From: Cloeon dipterum
Lineage: Eukaryota > Arthropoda > Insecta > Ephemeroptera > Baetidae
NCBI RefSeq assembly: GCF_949628265.1
Contig: NC_088789.1
Coordinates: 20,701,883 to 20,765,882, forward strand
Reading direction: 5' to 3'
DNA: 64,000 nt
In this document: positions 1 through 10,595 of the stretch, in pieces
Position numbering within the stretch: position 1 is the first letter of the stretch
Layout: the number at the start of each line of letters is the position of its first letter
Notes under the pieces: generated by a model
Seen by the model: the letters and a program-made list of their open reading frames with translations, nothing else
Databases searched by the model: none
What the model was told of the DNA's origin: nothing
Position numbers and translations under genes: made by a program

Positions 1-915
1 TCAGTTTAATGAGAGTTTGCGGTCGGCATGGAAAGCGATGTTGTGTAAAAGACCTGATCACATCAGGAGTGGAGACTCGAGGATAACATCGGCGTCTCGC
101 TGTCGTGTTTTACTGTAACAGGAGCCACCGACCGAGAGTGGCACCAGCGTGGCAGTGACCTTGGAAGGGTCACACACCTATTTGCCGTGGCGGTTAAAAG
201 CGAAAAAGGCAATTATCTGGACCACAATAAGCACGTCAGACAGAGTACTGAAATTGAAAATATTTCTCGAGGGTAAAAATGCCTTTTAAAATTTGTTTAA
301 GAAACGTATTCAGCTCAAGAAAGAGGAAAATCAGAACATTTAAAACAAATTTTCCTGGATGATTCCTCAATATCGACAACTTTTCGTATGTTTGTTTTTC
401 CGAAAAACTGAAATATTTTTCAACGTAAAAGTGAACAAAATCTCACCTTAATTTTGTGTCAAAATGATCTTCGTCTGGGAATTTTGCCTGCTCTTTTCCT
501 GCCACTCAACTCAGGCCAACTGAGAGGAAGATAAACAACAGTCGCACACACGTCACTGAATTGCCACCTGATCGTGTGGACGCGGCCGGTCGGTCGGTCG
601 GCGGTGGGCAAGTGCCTTTGGATACGTGCCTCAGGTCGCTCGCTCATTCTCATTGGTCGTTAGCCTTTCCTATTATACTCGGTAAAATGATGCACGTAAT
701 GAGTTTTCCTCAATTTTTGGCTCCCTGAGGCGCCGCGAATTCCTCTTACAACTAGGCTGTCTGCCTCCAACCGCATTGAAATTTATGAACGGGTTTGCCA
801 GCAATATTTTACGCAAAATATATTCATAGAAAGCTCGGAATTAAAATCCCTTTTATTTTTGTTTTAAATGTCAGAGGATGACATTACAGAAGTGCTTGAC
901 TTTCTATTTGGTCGT
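1..915. other. Left flank, no supported gene
   Basis: No open reading frame here reads like protein on either strand. A GC-rich patch around 580-650 carries a short CGGT repeat and could be the 5' end of a gene lying to the left, but I cannot support an exon. On the minus strand AATAAA (852-857) lies about 60 bases beyond the stop of the WD-repeat gene and probably marks its 3' end. Confidence 0.4.
852..857 (-). terminator. Poly(A) signal of the WD-repeat gene
   Basis: AATAAA on the minus strand, about 60 bases downstream of the stop at 916. The spacing fits a short 3' UTR. Position and motif only; the cleavage site is not visible. Confidence 0.45.
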
Positions 916-3756
916 TCAGTAGTTGAAGTCGGTTTGCAAAACGAGCTTCGGTACTCTAGACGGAGCGACGATTCCGGGATCGCAAAGTGACAGGGCCAAG
1001 TGAGGCGCGCACTCTTCCACGAAGTATCTTCTTTTCGCCAAAATTCGCTCTTGCTTTTCAATGCGCTCATTGATTCCTGGTGTTTTTAATTCAGACGTTC
1101 CATCATCTTCTTTTGACATTCTATAATTAAGATGCGATTTATTGTGAAAAAGAGGAAAATTAGGCTGGGTTCTAACCTTTCATTAAAAATTTGTAGAGCT
1201 GACATTGGCATGTGGGGAATTTTCATATCTGGTTCTATGAAACCAAATTCTTTGTTTAGAGAAATCTGGCGAGACGGAAATTCAGATGCAGTTTGCTCTG
1301 TGTTAAAACCAAATTTGAGCGCTGAAGAGCAACGTGAACTTGAAGAATCCGCGTCCGTTGGGCTGTTTCGAAATGACGGTTCAGGCGCCCCTAGTCCAAT
1401 TTCGGCCAGATTCGGTCCGAGGGAGACGAGAATGGTGCTGCTGCCCCCTGCGAAAATATTTTTTGCGCCGCTCCACTTGGGCGACGTCGGCACTTCCAAT
1501 TGAACTTTCCGCATGAGAGCTCCATTACTTTCCCAAATCCTGAACTCCTTTAAAAAATTATTCGTTTCTCCTATTATTTAAATATTTAATTTAAATCTCA
1601 CTGCGTTTTTGCAGACGCTGAACAGCAAGCGGCCCGAGTAGAGGACGTCCACAATCGGAGCCTCGTGCGTTTGGAGGGTGAGTACCGGAGTCCGTGGCAC
1701 CAGGGGGTTCCAGATCCTTATTATTCCGTCGTCACTCGCTGAAGCTACCTCAAACCTCTGCGCATCAAATGCAAAGCGACGAACTCCCTGCGTGATTAAA
1801 AATTTTCACTTCAATAAAAATGTTAATTTGACAAATTAAACTAATGACTTTACCATATCGACGGAGAATTTATAAGAGGGTAATCGGCGGTCTGCGTGAC
1901 ACATCCGCATCGACTTGTTCGCGTCCAGGGAGCAGGAGAGCACCACCTGATGAGCAGGGCAGAAAAACACCTGCAGTACTGGTTCGGCGTGCACTTTTCG
2001 CTGCGTTTGAGCGCGTGCTAGAGCTGCGTGAGCGCCTTTTTCTTCAAATAATTCCTGGCCAAAAATTAAAAATATTTGAGTGAGAAATTTAAAAAATGCG
2101 TAATCTTTATGGGGGAATTTAATTATTAAAATGATTTTACAATGCAATTAAAAAGGAATATAGTAAAAAAATGCACAAAGAACAATCTCACACGCTTTTG
2201 TTCTGTAAACAGCAGTTACTTTCGGATTTTTAGCTTTCAATTCTTTGTTAACTGCCTTTATAGAAGAAGCCATTGTAAAATAAAATTAAAAATCTAAAAC
2301 AAACCGGCCAGTAAATTGTCTCCGCGCGTCCAGCTTGAGAGTCGGAAGATTTGTGACTGAAGAGCAGCAAACTCGGCTGCAGAAAAGTGATGGTCGTGAC
2401 TGCTCCTTGTTCGTCGCCCAGGAACAAGGTCGACTGCGTTTCCCCAGGGTGGTACCACATTGACGTAATGCAACTTTTCAAGCCAATCTGTTTACAATAA
2501 AAAGTGTACAAATCTTTCTCCACAGGGGTAAACATAAAATTAATTTGAAAGGCTAACAAGCATTTCAGAGCAACACAAAATTTTCTCAACCATCTAGTGC
2601 AAAAATTATCAGGGAATTTTGTGCAGAGTTTTAAAGTTTGCTTGAATTTCTCACTTTTCTCGTAAGTGCAGCTATTGAAATTAAATTTTTGAACAAATTA
2701 CAGGGGTGAGAGAAGTATTTTGTTTTTTAGAGTAATTTTTTTTACCACCCGCCACGCGTGTCTGTGTTCCTGTGCGGCGTCGCTGCGTCTGGAGCAGCTG
2801 GTGTCGTAAAAATGAAGTGTCCTGTTGGAAAGCGCGAACGCCACGGCGCTGGCGTCCTCCATCAGGACCGCGTCGACCAACGAAGGGCCGCTTTTTCCAC
2901 CTCCGGGCAGTTCATACGAAGCGACGGGGACATCGCTTATCGCGTCTCCACTCGCCACCGTGACCGTCGCCCTGCGAGTGGCCAAGAGCAGACACGACGT
3001 GGTCGCAGCCTCCATCCGGAGCACTTGGACGAGAGTATTCCTCTGGGGAGAAAACGAAAGGTGGTTGAGTCAAGGTGAGAGAAGACAGGTCAAAAGGTTT
3101 ACCTGGCATTTGAAAGGTGTGTGGTAGTTGACGAAATTTATGCTGATTTCGCTCTCGTCCTTTCCTTCTTCCGCAGCGTCCATGAATTCCAAGAGCTCTT
3201 GCTGATCCCATGCTCCACCTTTTTTATTATTTTAAACAGTTTAAATTGTTCAGATATTAAATTGGTAATCAAAATAGAAAATCAAAGCGGGGAAGGTAAT
3301 TTTGGGAGAATTTGTAGAGAAATTTAACATATTTCTCTCATTTTGCCACACTTAAGAGTTTCTTCTGGGCTGTAAAAACGCATTTTTTAACTTCAGTGCG
3401 CACAAGTGCATTGTTAAAATTTTACTATAACACTTATAGGAAGTTTTGAGTCAGAAAGCGTTTTTATTATTTTACCGATTTGATACCTTTTCAAAAGCCC
3501 ACTGAAAATACTGCAAAATTTTAAATTAATAATAATGTGTAAAAATGTTGTACAACCGATCGCTGCAAATAGGATAATATTTTGATAAAGTAACGTCTAA
3601 AATTCATAGCCCCATAGTCATTAAAAGTCATCACAAATAACATTAAAATTTAATAAAAGAGGAATTCGCCCCATCAAGTTTAACCTTGTCGTGTAGGTGA
3701 CGTGCTGGTTTCAACCTCAAAAGGCAGTTGTGCCTGCAAGAAATTCGAGACGCTCA
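916..3756 (-). CDS. WD-repeat protein, WDY/WDR64-like (9 exons, about 555 aa)
   Basis: Proposed exons on the minus strand: 3684-3756, 3103-3218, 2746-3042, 2305-2487, 2220-2255, 1854-2054, 1602-1787, 1177-1547 and 916-1120. All have GT-AG borders and the lengths sum to 556 codons. WD40 signatures include SMWYHPG followed by LFLGDEQGAV (exon 4), LQVFFCPAHQVVLSCSLD (exon 6), and exon 7 with SASDDGIIRIWNPLVPRTP, then a HEAPIVDV turn. Their order and wording match the WDY/WDR49/WDR64 group, which forms beta-propellers and is associated in animals with cilia and testis; no function is provable here. Family members are roughly 1000 aa, so this one is short and ends in a Ser-rich tail with a basic ERIEKQERILAKRRYF stretch. 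The 36-nt exon 2220-2255 and the start codon are the weakest parts of the model. It lies head to head with the MIF4G gene. Confidence 0.75.
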
Positions 3757-4036
3757 TTTTATCCCTAAATATAACCAGAATTGGCCAATTTTCTTGCATT
3801 AATCATCCGTTTCCATGGCAAAAAGACTGAATAATAAATAAAATTCGCCCGTGCACGATTGGCGCGCTTTCCAGTCAAGTTGTCAAGGCGACCGGCAGAG
3901 CCATCTGCTTCAGCAGCCAGGAGGCGAGTGCCCGCAGGACCGAGAGGACACGCCTTTCGACCAGTCGATACACGAACGAAGTCGCGGTCCCTTATTTTCG
4001 GTAGCGAGCGAGAGAAAACAGACACAGGTCGGAGGG
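3757..4036. promoter_or_regulatory. Shared divergent promoter region
   Basis: Only 280 bases separate the start codons of the minus-strand WD-repeat gene and the plus-strand MIF4G gene. Both promoters and both 5' UTRs must lie in or near this stretch unless untranslated exons lie further out. The half nearest the MIF4G gene is GC-rich. I see no clear TATA box. Inferred from gene arrangement. Confidence 0.5.
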
Positions 4037-7000
4037 ATGAACAAGTCGGTGGGTCGCGGCAGGGGCAGCCTGTACTCGTCGCAGAGCAGCGTGGCGCCAC
4101 TGCGGCGCCCTGGCGAGTCGCTGCGCTCTCCTGATGGCCTGAAGAGCAACCACAGCCTTCAGGACGTAATGGTCGACTCGCTGATGGAGGACCTGCAGTC
4201 CCTGACGCTGGACGACAAGGCGCTCGCTGCCAAGCAGCTCAGGGTCATCGAGGAGTCCTTCCGCGACTTTGTCCGCAACGAGGAGAAACTCAAGTATGAT
4301 ACGTTTCGCCTTGGCCCTGTTCCGTTTTTGTTTTAGTTGGAAATTTATGTATGCACTAATTGTAATCATATGCACGGCCTAATGTGGATGTATATTTATC
4401 AACTTGACAGACTGGTGATCCGTGCATTGCATGACCGGAGCCTCGACAACCGGCACTTTGGAGTCCGAGCGGCCCGCCTCTGCGCCGCCCTTTACATGTT
4501 TGAGACTGAAGGAGTTAGCCTGAGACGAATCCTACTGGAAACCCTTCAAGCAGACTTTGAACGTACATTTTCAATATTCTCCAGAGAGAAAGAGAGGGAG
4601 AAGAATGAATGAAATGATTTGTATTCAGGTCGTGAAGAGTTGAGAGCGGAAGGACTGGAGAGTCTCACAAATGCGATTGAATTAGTCGGACATGCCTTAA
4701 ACAGCATAATGTTGCCTAATGGTTCGAGGGTGAAGATCCTTGCCTATGCACTTCTGGACTATTTGTTCGAGTTGCTCGAGGACACCAACGAAAACTCGCT
4801 GCGTGCCTTCACTATTCAGGTTTGACTGGGAATTCTTTTTTGAATCAACTGAAGAAACCCCTGACCCCTTTTGTCACTGTATTGTGGCCACAAAAAAAGT
4901 AAGAGCTGAAGATTTTGTCTGCACTTTTACTCAAAGTCTTGAATGAAATTGAAAAGGTATAAAGTTTTCAAATGAATAGTTCTGTTTATGGACTGAATAT
5001 CAGCTGACTTAGAATTTAAGACCGCACCAATCATCTTTTTTTAATCGTCATGAGACCATTGATTAAGCACAAATTATGTAATTTTAAGCCTATTAAACCA
5101 TACTTGAAATCGTTTAAAAGTAAAAAATAGTCTATAAATAGTCTCAGAGTAGAGTCCAAAACTGGCTAATGGCTATAAAGAGTGGGAAGAAAAGTGCATA
5201 GTTATGTTTCGAGTCTGGAAATATTTATGATGTCTCTCCTCGAAATTATGTTAGATAACTTTTTCAGTAAAATACTTTTTTCACATCTTTGAGTCTATTT
5301 CCATTGGTTTTAATCCAGATACATTTTGCCAGTTTTTATTTCTTCTGGAAAAAAAATCCAGATAGGAAAATAATTCCCCAATTTTCCAACATGAATAATT
5401 TTTTGCTGTGTCCGTTTCAATGGCATACATACAAGAAGTATTTAAAAAAATTAGAGTTAAGACCCATTTCTTCTCTAAAAGTTCCTTCTAAATTTTGATC
5501 GAAAATTATGCTCAACTCACGCAAAACAAATTACTTTTTGTACAATTTTCCAGTTCATAAGAAAATAAATTCGTATTGGAAACTAAAATTTCTTAAAAAA
5601 AAATTGTGTTTAGTTTGTTAATTTAGTGAAATATAGTAATCAAAAGTTCAACACCAACCAATAAGTAAAATTTATTTTTTATCTGAACTCAAATTATGAA
5701 AAATCATAACTTGTAACAAGCAGTTTATTTCTCTTCAATTTGCTCGCAGCTTTTGGTTTCTTCTAAAAAAAAACATTTTGCAGCTGGCTGTCAGTGGCGC
5801 AGTGCTGGGCGAAATGCTGGCGGACAAGGTGGACGAGGTGCTGATGAAAGTGCGGGAGCGGCTGGCCAAAGCGGCGTTTAAGCGCGAGTCTTCGGCCTAC
5901 TGGCTGCTGCTGGCGATTGATCTCGCGCAAAACAAGTACGCGCCGCTCGCGGAACCCATCGCCACCTTCTACGCATCGCGCCTCGGCGGAAAGAACCAAG
6001 TCAGTCAGTTGGCAGCCGCGTCGGTGGCTATGACGCCTTCTAGCACTACATCCTCGAGTTCGCAGTCGTCGCACAAGTCTAGCAGCAGTGGCGGCGGAGG
6101 CGGCAAGAAGGATATCGGGGTGAGTGGAAAGTGGTTTCAATTTTTTTATTTCAATTGTTAAATATTTATCCCTGTGAACGGAATTCTGACTATTTAACAG
6201 GGCTACGAATTTTAGACAGTTGGGCTATTTTTTCTGTAACTTCCTTAAGTCAAAGTTCATATTATCGCCAGATCTCAACTCTTAAATGTTCATTTGGATA
6301 ATTCAGCCAGCAAAATTTTGATTGGTTTTCCCGTCCACAAATGATTATTTCTCACACGAAAAGTCAGTTTTGATGCTATTTTTTTACTTAATAACTTTCT
6401 TTCTTTGGAGGAGAGAAATTTATCACTTCATATCAAGTCATATTTTTAAATTAAAGACCAATGCAACGCCATTGATGTGCCCAAACTCTTGTTACTGATT
6501 GTGAGCGCCCTGGTGGCTTCCAAAAGGTCAAATTGCACATATACTCTAAAAGCTCTCAACTTAATCTTGTAAATTGAAACAATACAGAGCCCACCGGTGG
6601 CGGTGAATTTAATTATATCAATCGCTCGAAGGCTGCCCTGATACCAGGGTTCGATTTATTGCCTCCTTTTCTTTTGATCTTCTGTCTGAGTTTTTTTACC
6701 TCAGGGGTGATATCAAGCATGCTTAGTGGGAAAAAATGGTACAATTTTTATTTTCTCTATACAGGTGAATTAAAAAATACCCTGTTTTTCGACCTTTGAC
6801 CCTCCGTAACCCACAAACTAAGAATTTCAAGTTCACCATCCACCATCCTAAAATTTTCTTGGTATGTTACACACGTTTAGGGCAACATTTTATCCCATAA
6901 CCAGAAAAAAATATTATCTTAAATAATTAAAATTATAAATAAATTGAATTTAAAAATTTATGGAATTTGAAAAAAAACTTGGGTGTAATTTAAAAGCTGT

Positions 7001-7408
7001 CAAAAAATTATTTTTTAGCATGAAGAGTTGAAAAAATCATTGGAAAACTAGAAAAAAATATATCCTGGCAAGGAATCTTTGGTTTTGTGCTGTGTAATAT
7101 ATCAGGAAGCCAGAACAAAATATTGAATTGCAAATCAATGCCGGATTTCTTATTTTAGGAAATACTTTTTCACATTGACTTTATAGAATAAATCACAGGA
7201 GAGCCAAAAAATGATTAAAAACCTGCTCATGTTCACCATGAAGAATATTAAGCATTTTAATTTTTGTCAAGAATTTTCATTATGCGCTTTTATGATTTTT
7301 TTCCAGAAGGACTACTGGCAGCATGACGACAGGCTGCTGAACAACAAGCCTCCGCAAGGGCGGCCGCTGCACGGCCGCAACAAGGACAAAAGCGACTCAT
7401 GGAACTGA
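4037..7408 (+). CDS. MIF4G-domain protein, CTIF/MIF4GD class (5 exons, about 345 aa)
   Basis: Exons 4037-4293, 4411-4562, 4629-4819, 5784-6119 and 7307-7408 join in frame to 346 codons including TGA. The N-terminal ~60 residues are Ser/Arg-rich (GRGRGSLYSSQSS). A helical repeat domain follows from about residue 60 to 230, with ALHDRSLDNRHFGVRAARLC, a LETLQADFERREELRAEGLE helix pair and a LRAFTIQLAVSGAVLGEML helix. This is the HEAT-like MIF4G fold of CTIF, MIF4GD and PAIP1, adaptors that bridge mRNA-bound proteins to the translation machinery in the cytoplasm. A Ser/Gly-rich linker and a short basic tail ending DKSDSWN close the protein. Assignment to CTIF rather than another MIF4G adaptor is inference. 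The last two introns are long; the 6120-7306 intron holds a dispersed repeat. Confidence 0.8.
6490..6712 (-). repeat. Dispersed repeat family A, copy 1
   Basis: Read on the minus strand, this intronic segment aligns by eye with 21235-21455 on the plus strand. Shared blocks include CCTGAGGT, AAATCGAACCCTGG, TGTATTG.TTCAAT, GAGAGCTTT and CAATTTGACC, in the same order. The reverse complement of the second block, GGGTTCGATTT, resembles a tRNA B box, so a tRNA-derived SINE is possible. No terminal repeat or tail is clear. Confidence 0.6.
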
Positions 7409-8160
7409 TCGAGACCGACCACCCGACCGCCCGCCTACGCACAAATCAACCAAATATGAATGGACACTTTTTGTACCAGAGACTTTTTTACAAGCGAAGT
7501 GTCACTTGGGGAATATTCCGCCTCTTCTGGGAAGCTTGCTGCAAGACTTGCTTCCCACGCCCTTTATCAGGAGCGAGCGACAGAAATCCGAGGATTCGAC
7601 CAACTAGGGATGTGGTTCCGAGCGTCAGCCACACACACACAAAATTCAACTCGCATCCGAAAAAAGTATCGAGATTTTAATAAGAGTTCTAATATAGTTA
7701 CTAGCGTGAAATTATTCGTGTCGCCAATCGTGAGGAGGGCAGCGATTACGCGTGCTAGTTGGTTGTTGAGAGGGAATCGGCTCTGTAGCGTGTAAATGCT
7801 GACTCGCAGCTTAGTTGACTTTGTGTAGTCATTACACTGTGACGCGCGAGCCTCTGGCTACAGTTGTAGTTGTGATAGCTGAAGGAATCGAGTGTCATTC
7901 ATTGTTTTACCTGTGCTCACAAGCGCACAACTGGTTGTTCTACAGAAACGTTCTCTCATTTTCTCCTAGTGAGCTCTTACACAACGCGTATACACATGAT
8001 TCCATTTTTTATATTTTAACTTATTATTCCTTTTTAATACTGTTGTTGAGTTGAACACTATTTTTATAGTGAGCTGTTTTTATCCCTTGAAACTGCGGTT
8101 TACCTTGTTTAGGTTGATGTTGACGAAAGCTTTGTTATAGCTGAACTTGCGTTAAATAAA
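7409..8160 (+). other. 3' UTR of the MIF4G gene
   Basis: Non-coding sequence running from the TGA to an AATAAA at 8155-8160. No other gene is visible on either strand. The next gene converges on it. Confidence 0.55.
8155..8160 (+). terminator. Poly(A) signal of the MIF4G gene
   Basis: AATAAA followed by an A/T- and GT-rich stretch. It faces an AATAAA on the other strand at 8216-8221, so the two convergent transcripts end within about 60 bases of each other. Confidence 0.6.
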
Positions 8161-8215
8161 TGTAAAAAATACCAAAAATGTGAGGACGACGAGTGCAGCA
8201 GAATATCAGTTTGCT

Positions 8216-8221
8216 TTTATT
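8216..8221 (-). terminator. Poly(A) signal of the distal acylphosphatase
   Basis: AATAAA on the minus strand about 115 bases beyond the TAA at 8335. Convergent with the plus-strand signal at 8155-8160. Confidence 0.55.
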
Positions 8222-8334
8222 GCCGGCAGTCTAGGTGAAAAGCAAATCGATCACCAAAAATGATATTTCAAAGCGAAGGAGCGAAAATACAAATAAAATA
8301 TGAGATAACACGGGAATTAATTTCAGTTTTCATT

Positions 8335-8739
8335 TTAATTCTCTTCCTCCTGTTTGTCCTTGTCCTCTTTCTCCATTGATGAGAAATCCGTGTATTTGTA
8401 ACTTGGTATATTGATTTCCATCGTGAACTCTACGGACTCAGTCTTGGAGTAGGGGCTTCCCTCATTTCGAATCCAATCCTTCATCAAATACACTTGGGCT
8501 TTTGGCCCTTCAATGTGCCCCCTCACACTCCCCTTGGCCGTATTTTTGCACCAGCCCCGCACATCAAACTTCTCAGCTGCCGCCACAGCGTATTTCCTGT
8601 AGCTGACCCCTGAAATTTTTTAACATTAGAGATTTTATTGATTAAGGGGGTTCGCACAAAAACCTTGTACTTTCCCGAACACCTCGAAATCTACGGAGAT
8701 TAATTCGCCGTAATAAGGAGAGTGATTGCTCCAATCCAT
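8335..8739 (-). CDS. Acylphosphatase, tandem copy 2 (2 exons, about 116 aa)
   Basis: Exons 8664-8739 and 8335-8609 join at a phase-1 intron. Acylphosphatases hydrolyse the carboxyl-phosphate bond of acyl phosphates such as 1,3-bisphosphoglycerate and are small cytosolic enzymes. The diagnostic loop VDFEVFGKVQGVSYRKY carries the phosphate-binding Arg, and DVRGWCKNTAKGSVRGH carries the catalytic Asn. The exon break falls inside VQG, exactly as in the neighbouring copy, so the two are a tandem duplication. Compared with the usual ~98 aa, this copy has an extra acidic tail (MEKEDKDKQEEEN) and an N-terminus beginning MDWSNHSPYYGEL. The reading frame stays open upstream to 8883, so a longer start or an upstream exon is possible. 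Confidence 0.88.
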
Positions 8740-9684
8740 GCCTGCCTGGTTCTGGTAGTTTATTGTGGTCTGTAGTGCCACCTGGTCCCAAATTTTTGCA
8801 ACAGCCTCAACGACAAAACAGAAAAAATCAATATAATGGGTGCAAGGTAATTCGGCTGCGTTAAATTTAAAACCTCCCAACAATTTTCTCGAGTGGTGCG
8901 AGACTTATTGTCAGACAGCAAATTGAACTGTGAAATACATTTTCTACATAACTCGAATTACATAAATTGCATGATTAAATATTTCATAACTATAGTATAG
9001 CAAACTAAAATATGCATTGGTAATCAATAATAATTTATAAATAAATAAATAAAGAACACATTAAAATCATATTCAGAAAAATAATTGTACACCCCGAGTC
9101 TGGGGTCTGGGTTCAAATTTTGTTTTAAACACACGCGCTCAAGGCGGCCTTGCTCGGCTGTACAAAATCACAAGTATAAAGTGTGTGCAACAACTGGAAA
9201 TTAACAAAACAATTCCTCAATAAATAATAAAAAATATACGAAAAGTATAAAACAGAGCACAAAAGTGACGCCGATAAAAAAATACCTTAAAGTCTGACTG
9301 AGCTTGCTTCGAGAGAGTTAAGTGATGCACTCCTGTCTGCTCGACGAGCGGAGCAAAGGTAACCCGCCGTGCAGGTTGCATACTCTCCAGGCGGTATGTA
9401 CCCATAATATATCTCAGGCTTTAAGTTGAGCTTACTCTATATCTCTCACAAAATCAGCAGTACACTTTTAAAATGTAAGTGATATAATTTTATTAACAAA
9501 AGTTAATAATTTTCCCTAAATCCTAAATAATATATAAATTCAAAAAATAAACGGCCAAAAATTACCAAATCCTAATATTTATTAGATTATTTTTATATAC
9601 AAATGTTTGCTCAATTTAAAATCACTTCAGCATTTAGCGTAATTTAAAAAGAAACAGATCGAGATCGAGTATTTTATCTTATTT
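8740..9684. other. Spacer between the two acylphosphatase genes
   Basis: Mostly A/T-rich. One GC-richer island (about 9290-9410, minus strand) could be a 5' exon of the distal acylphosphatase: it has an ATG at about 9380, an open frame starting MQPARRVTFAPL and a possible donor just after CTTTAAG near 9285. I could not join it convincingly to 8739, so I do not call it coding. Confidence 0.35.
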
Positions 9685-10052
9685 TTAACGATGAACTTTA
9701 AAGTCATTGTACTCAATGGAATACTTGGTCACACTCTTCTCATTCCTGATATCAACCTTTTCAATCTTGCTGCTGGGACTGCCAACATTCGCTAGCCAGT
9801 GCTTCATTTGATTGACAGCTTCCTGGCTGCCCTCCATGTGTCCCAATACTGTTTCGTGTTTGGTGTTCATGCACCAGCCTCTCAGGCCTAGCTGCTTGCC
9901 GGTCTGGACGGTGTATTTCCTGAAGAAGACTCCTGGAAGTGTGGAATTTAATGGATAAAATAGGAATTCTTCTGCAAGTAAAACTCCAGTTCTTTACCCT
10001 GAACGCGTCCGAAGACTTCAAAATCCGCCGATATTATCTTCTGCTCGGCCAT
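9685..10052 (-). CDS. Acyp: Acylphosphatase, tandem copy 1 (2 exons, about 100 aa)
   Basis: Exons 9998-10052 and 9685-9932 give a protein starting MAEQKIISADFEVFGRVQG, the typical length for the family. The loop GRVQGVFFRKYT contains the active-site Arg and GLRGWCMNTKHETVLGH contains the catalytic Asn; GSPSSKIEKVDI forms the conserved last strand region. The cytosolic enzyme hydrolyses acyl phosphates. The intron splits the Gly codon of VQG, as in copy 2 downstream. The start codon is the first ATG before the conserved domain. Copy 1 looks closer to canonical acylphosphatases than copy 2. Confidence 0.93.
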
Positions 10053-10595
10053 GGTCTTTGCCTTTTGTTGTCAAAATGCGTTTTGTAGGTTTGGCGCGCT
10101 TAGCCGCCACGCCTCTGCCCCCCATCGCCCTCTTCTGTAAAGGCCTGGTTATGGAACTCCCAATTAATTATACAATTTATTGATATTATTATATTATTCT
10201 TTCTTTTTCTACTTGGCATGCAGAGAGATAATATTATTGGAAAGAAAATATTTGAATATTTGATAAACATCTGCAGTTACCAATGTTACCATGGAAACAG
10301 AATACTAATGGAATGAAACGAATTTTCTGTATAAGAAAAAGGTGTAACAATATATTTATTGTCTTTCATTTGATTTCAAGTACAATCTGTGGAAACACTT
10401 TCACTTTCCAAGCAACAATTTTGAAAGCAAGACATAGCATTTAACATTGGATAAAATAATTGTCATAACAATTAATGCGAATCGTCGCTTTTATTTCTTT
10501 TGATGGGATACTCTTGCAGTCTTATTCAAGTAAAATATTTAAAATACAAGTAGTTGTAAATGATAAAATGAAGGATAAAACATCGATTTCGTCAA
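10053..10595. other. Spacer between carnitine acetyltransferase and acylphosphatase
   Basis: A/T-rich sequence with no coding signal. It must hold the 3' end of the carnitine acetyltransferase transcript and the promoter of acylphosphatase copy 1, both on the minus strand. A minus-strand AATAAA lies at 10490-10495. Confidence 0.45.
10490..10495 (-). terminator. Poly(A) signal of carnitine acetyltransferase
   Basis: AATAAA on the minus strand about 100 bases beyond the stop codon at 10596. Motif and distance fit a short 3' UTR. Confidence 0.45.

Noticed and set aside
9076-9120. tRNA-like GGGTTCAAATT (B-box match)
   Set aside because: No cloverleaf can be drawn: acceptor and anticodon stems are missing.
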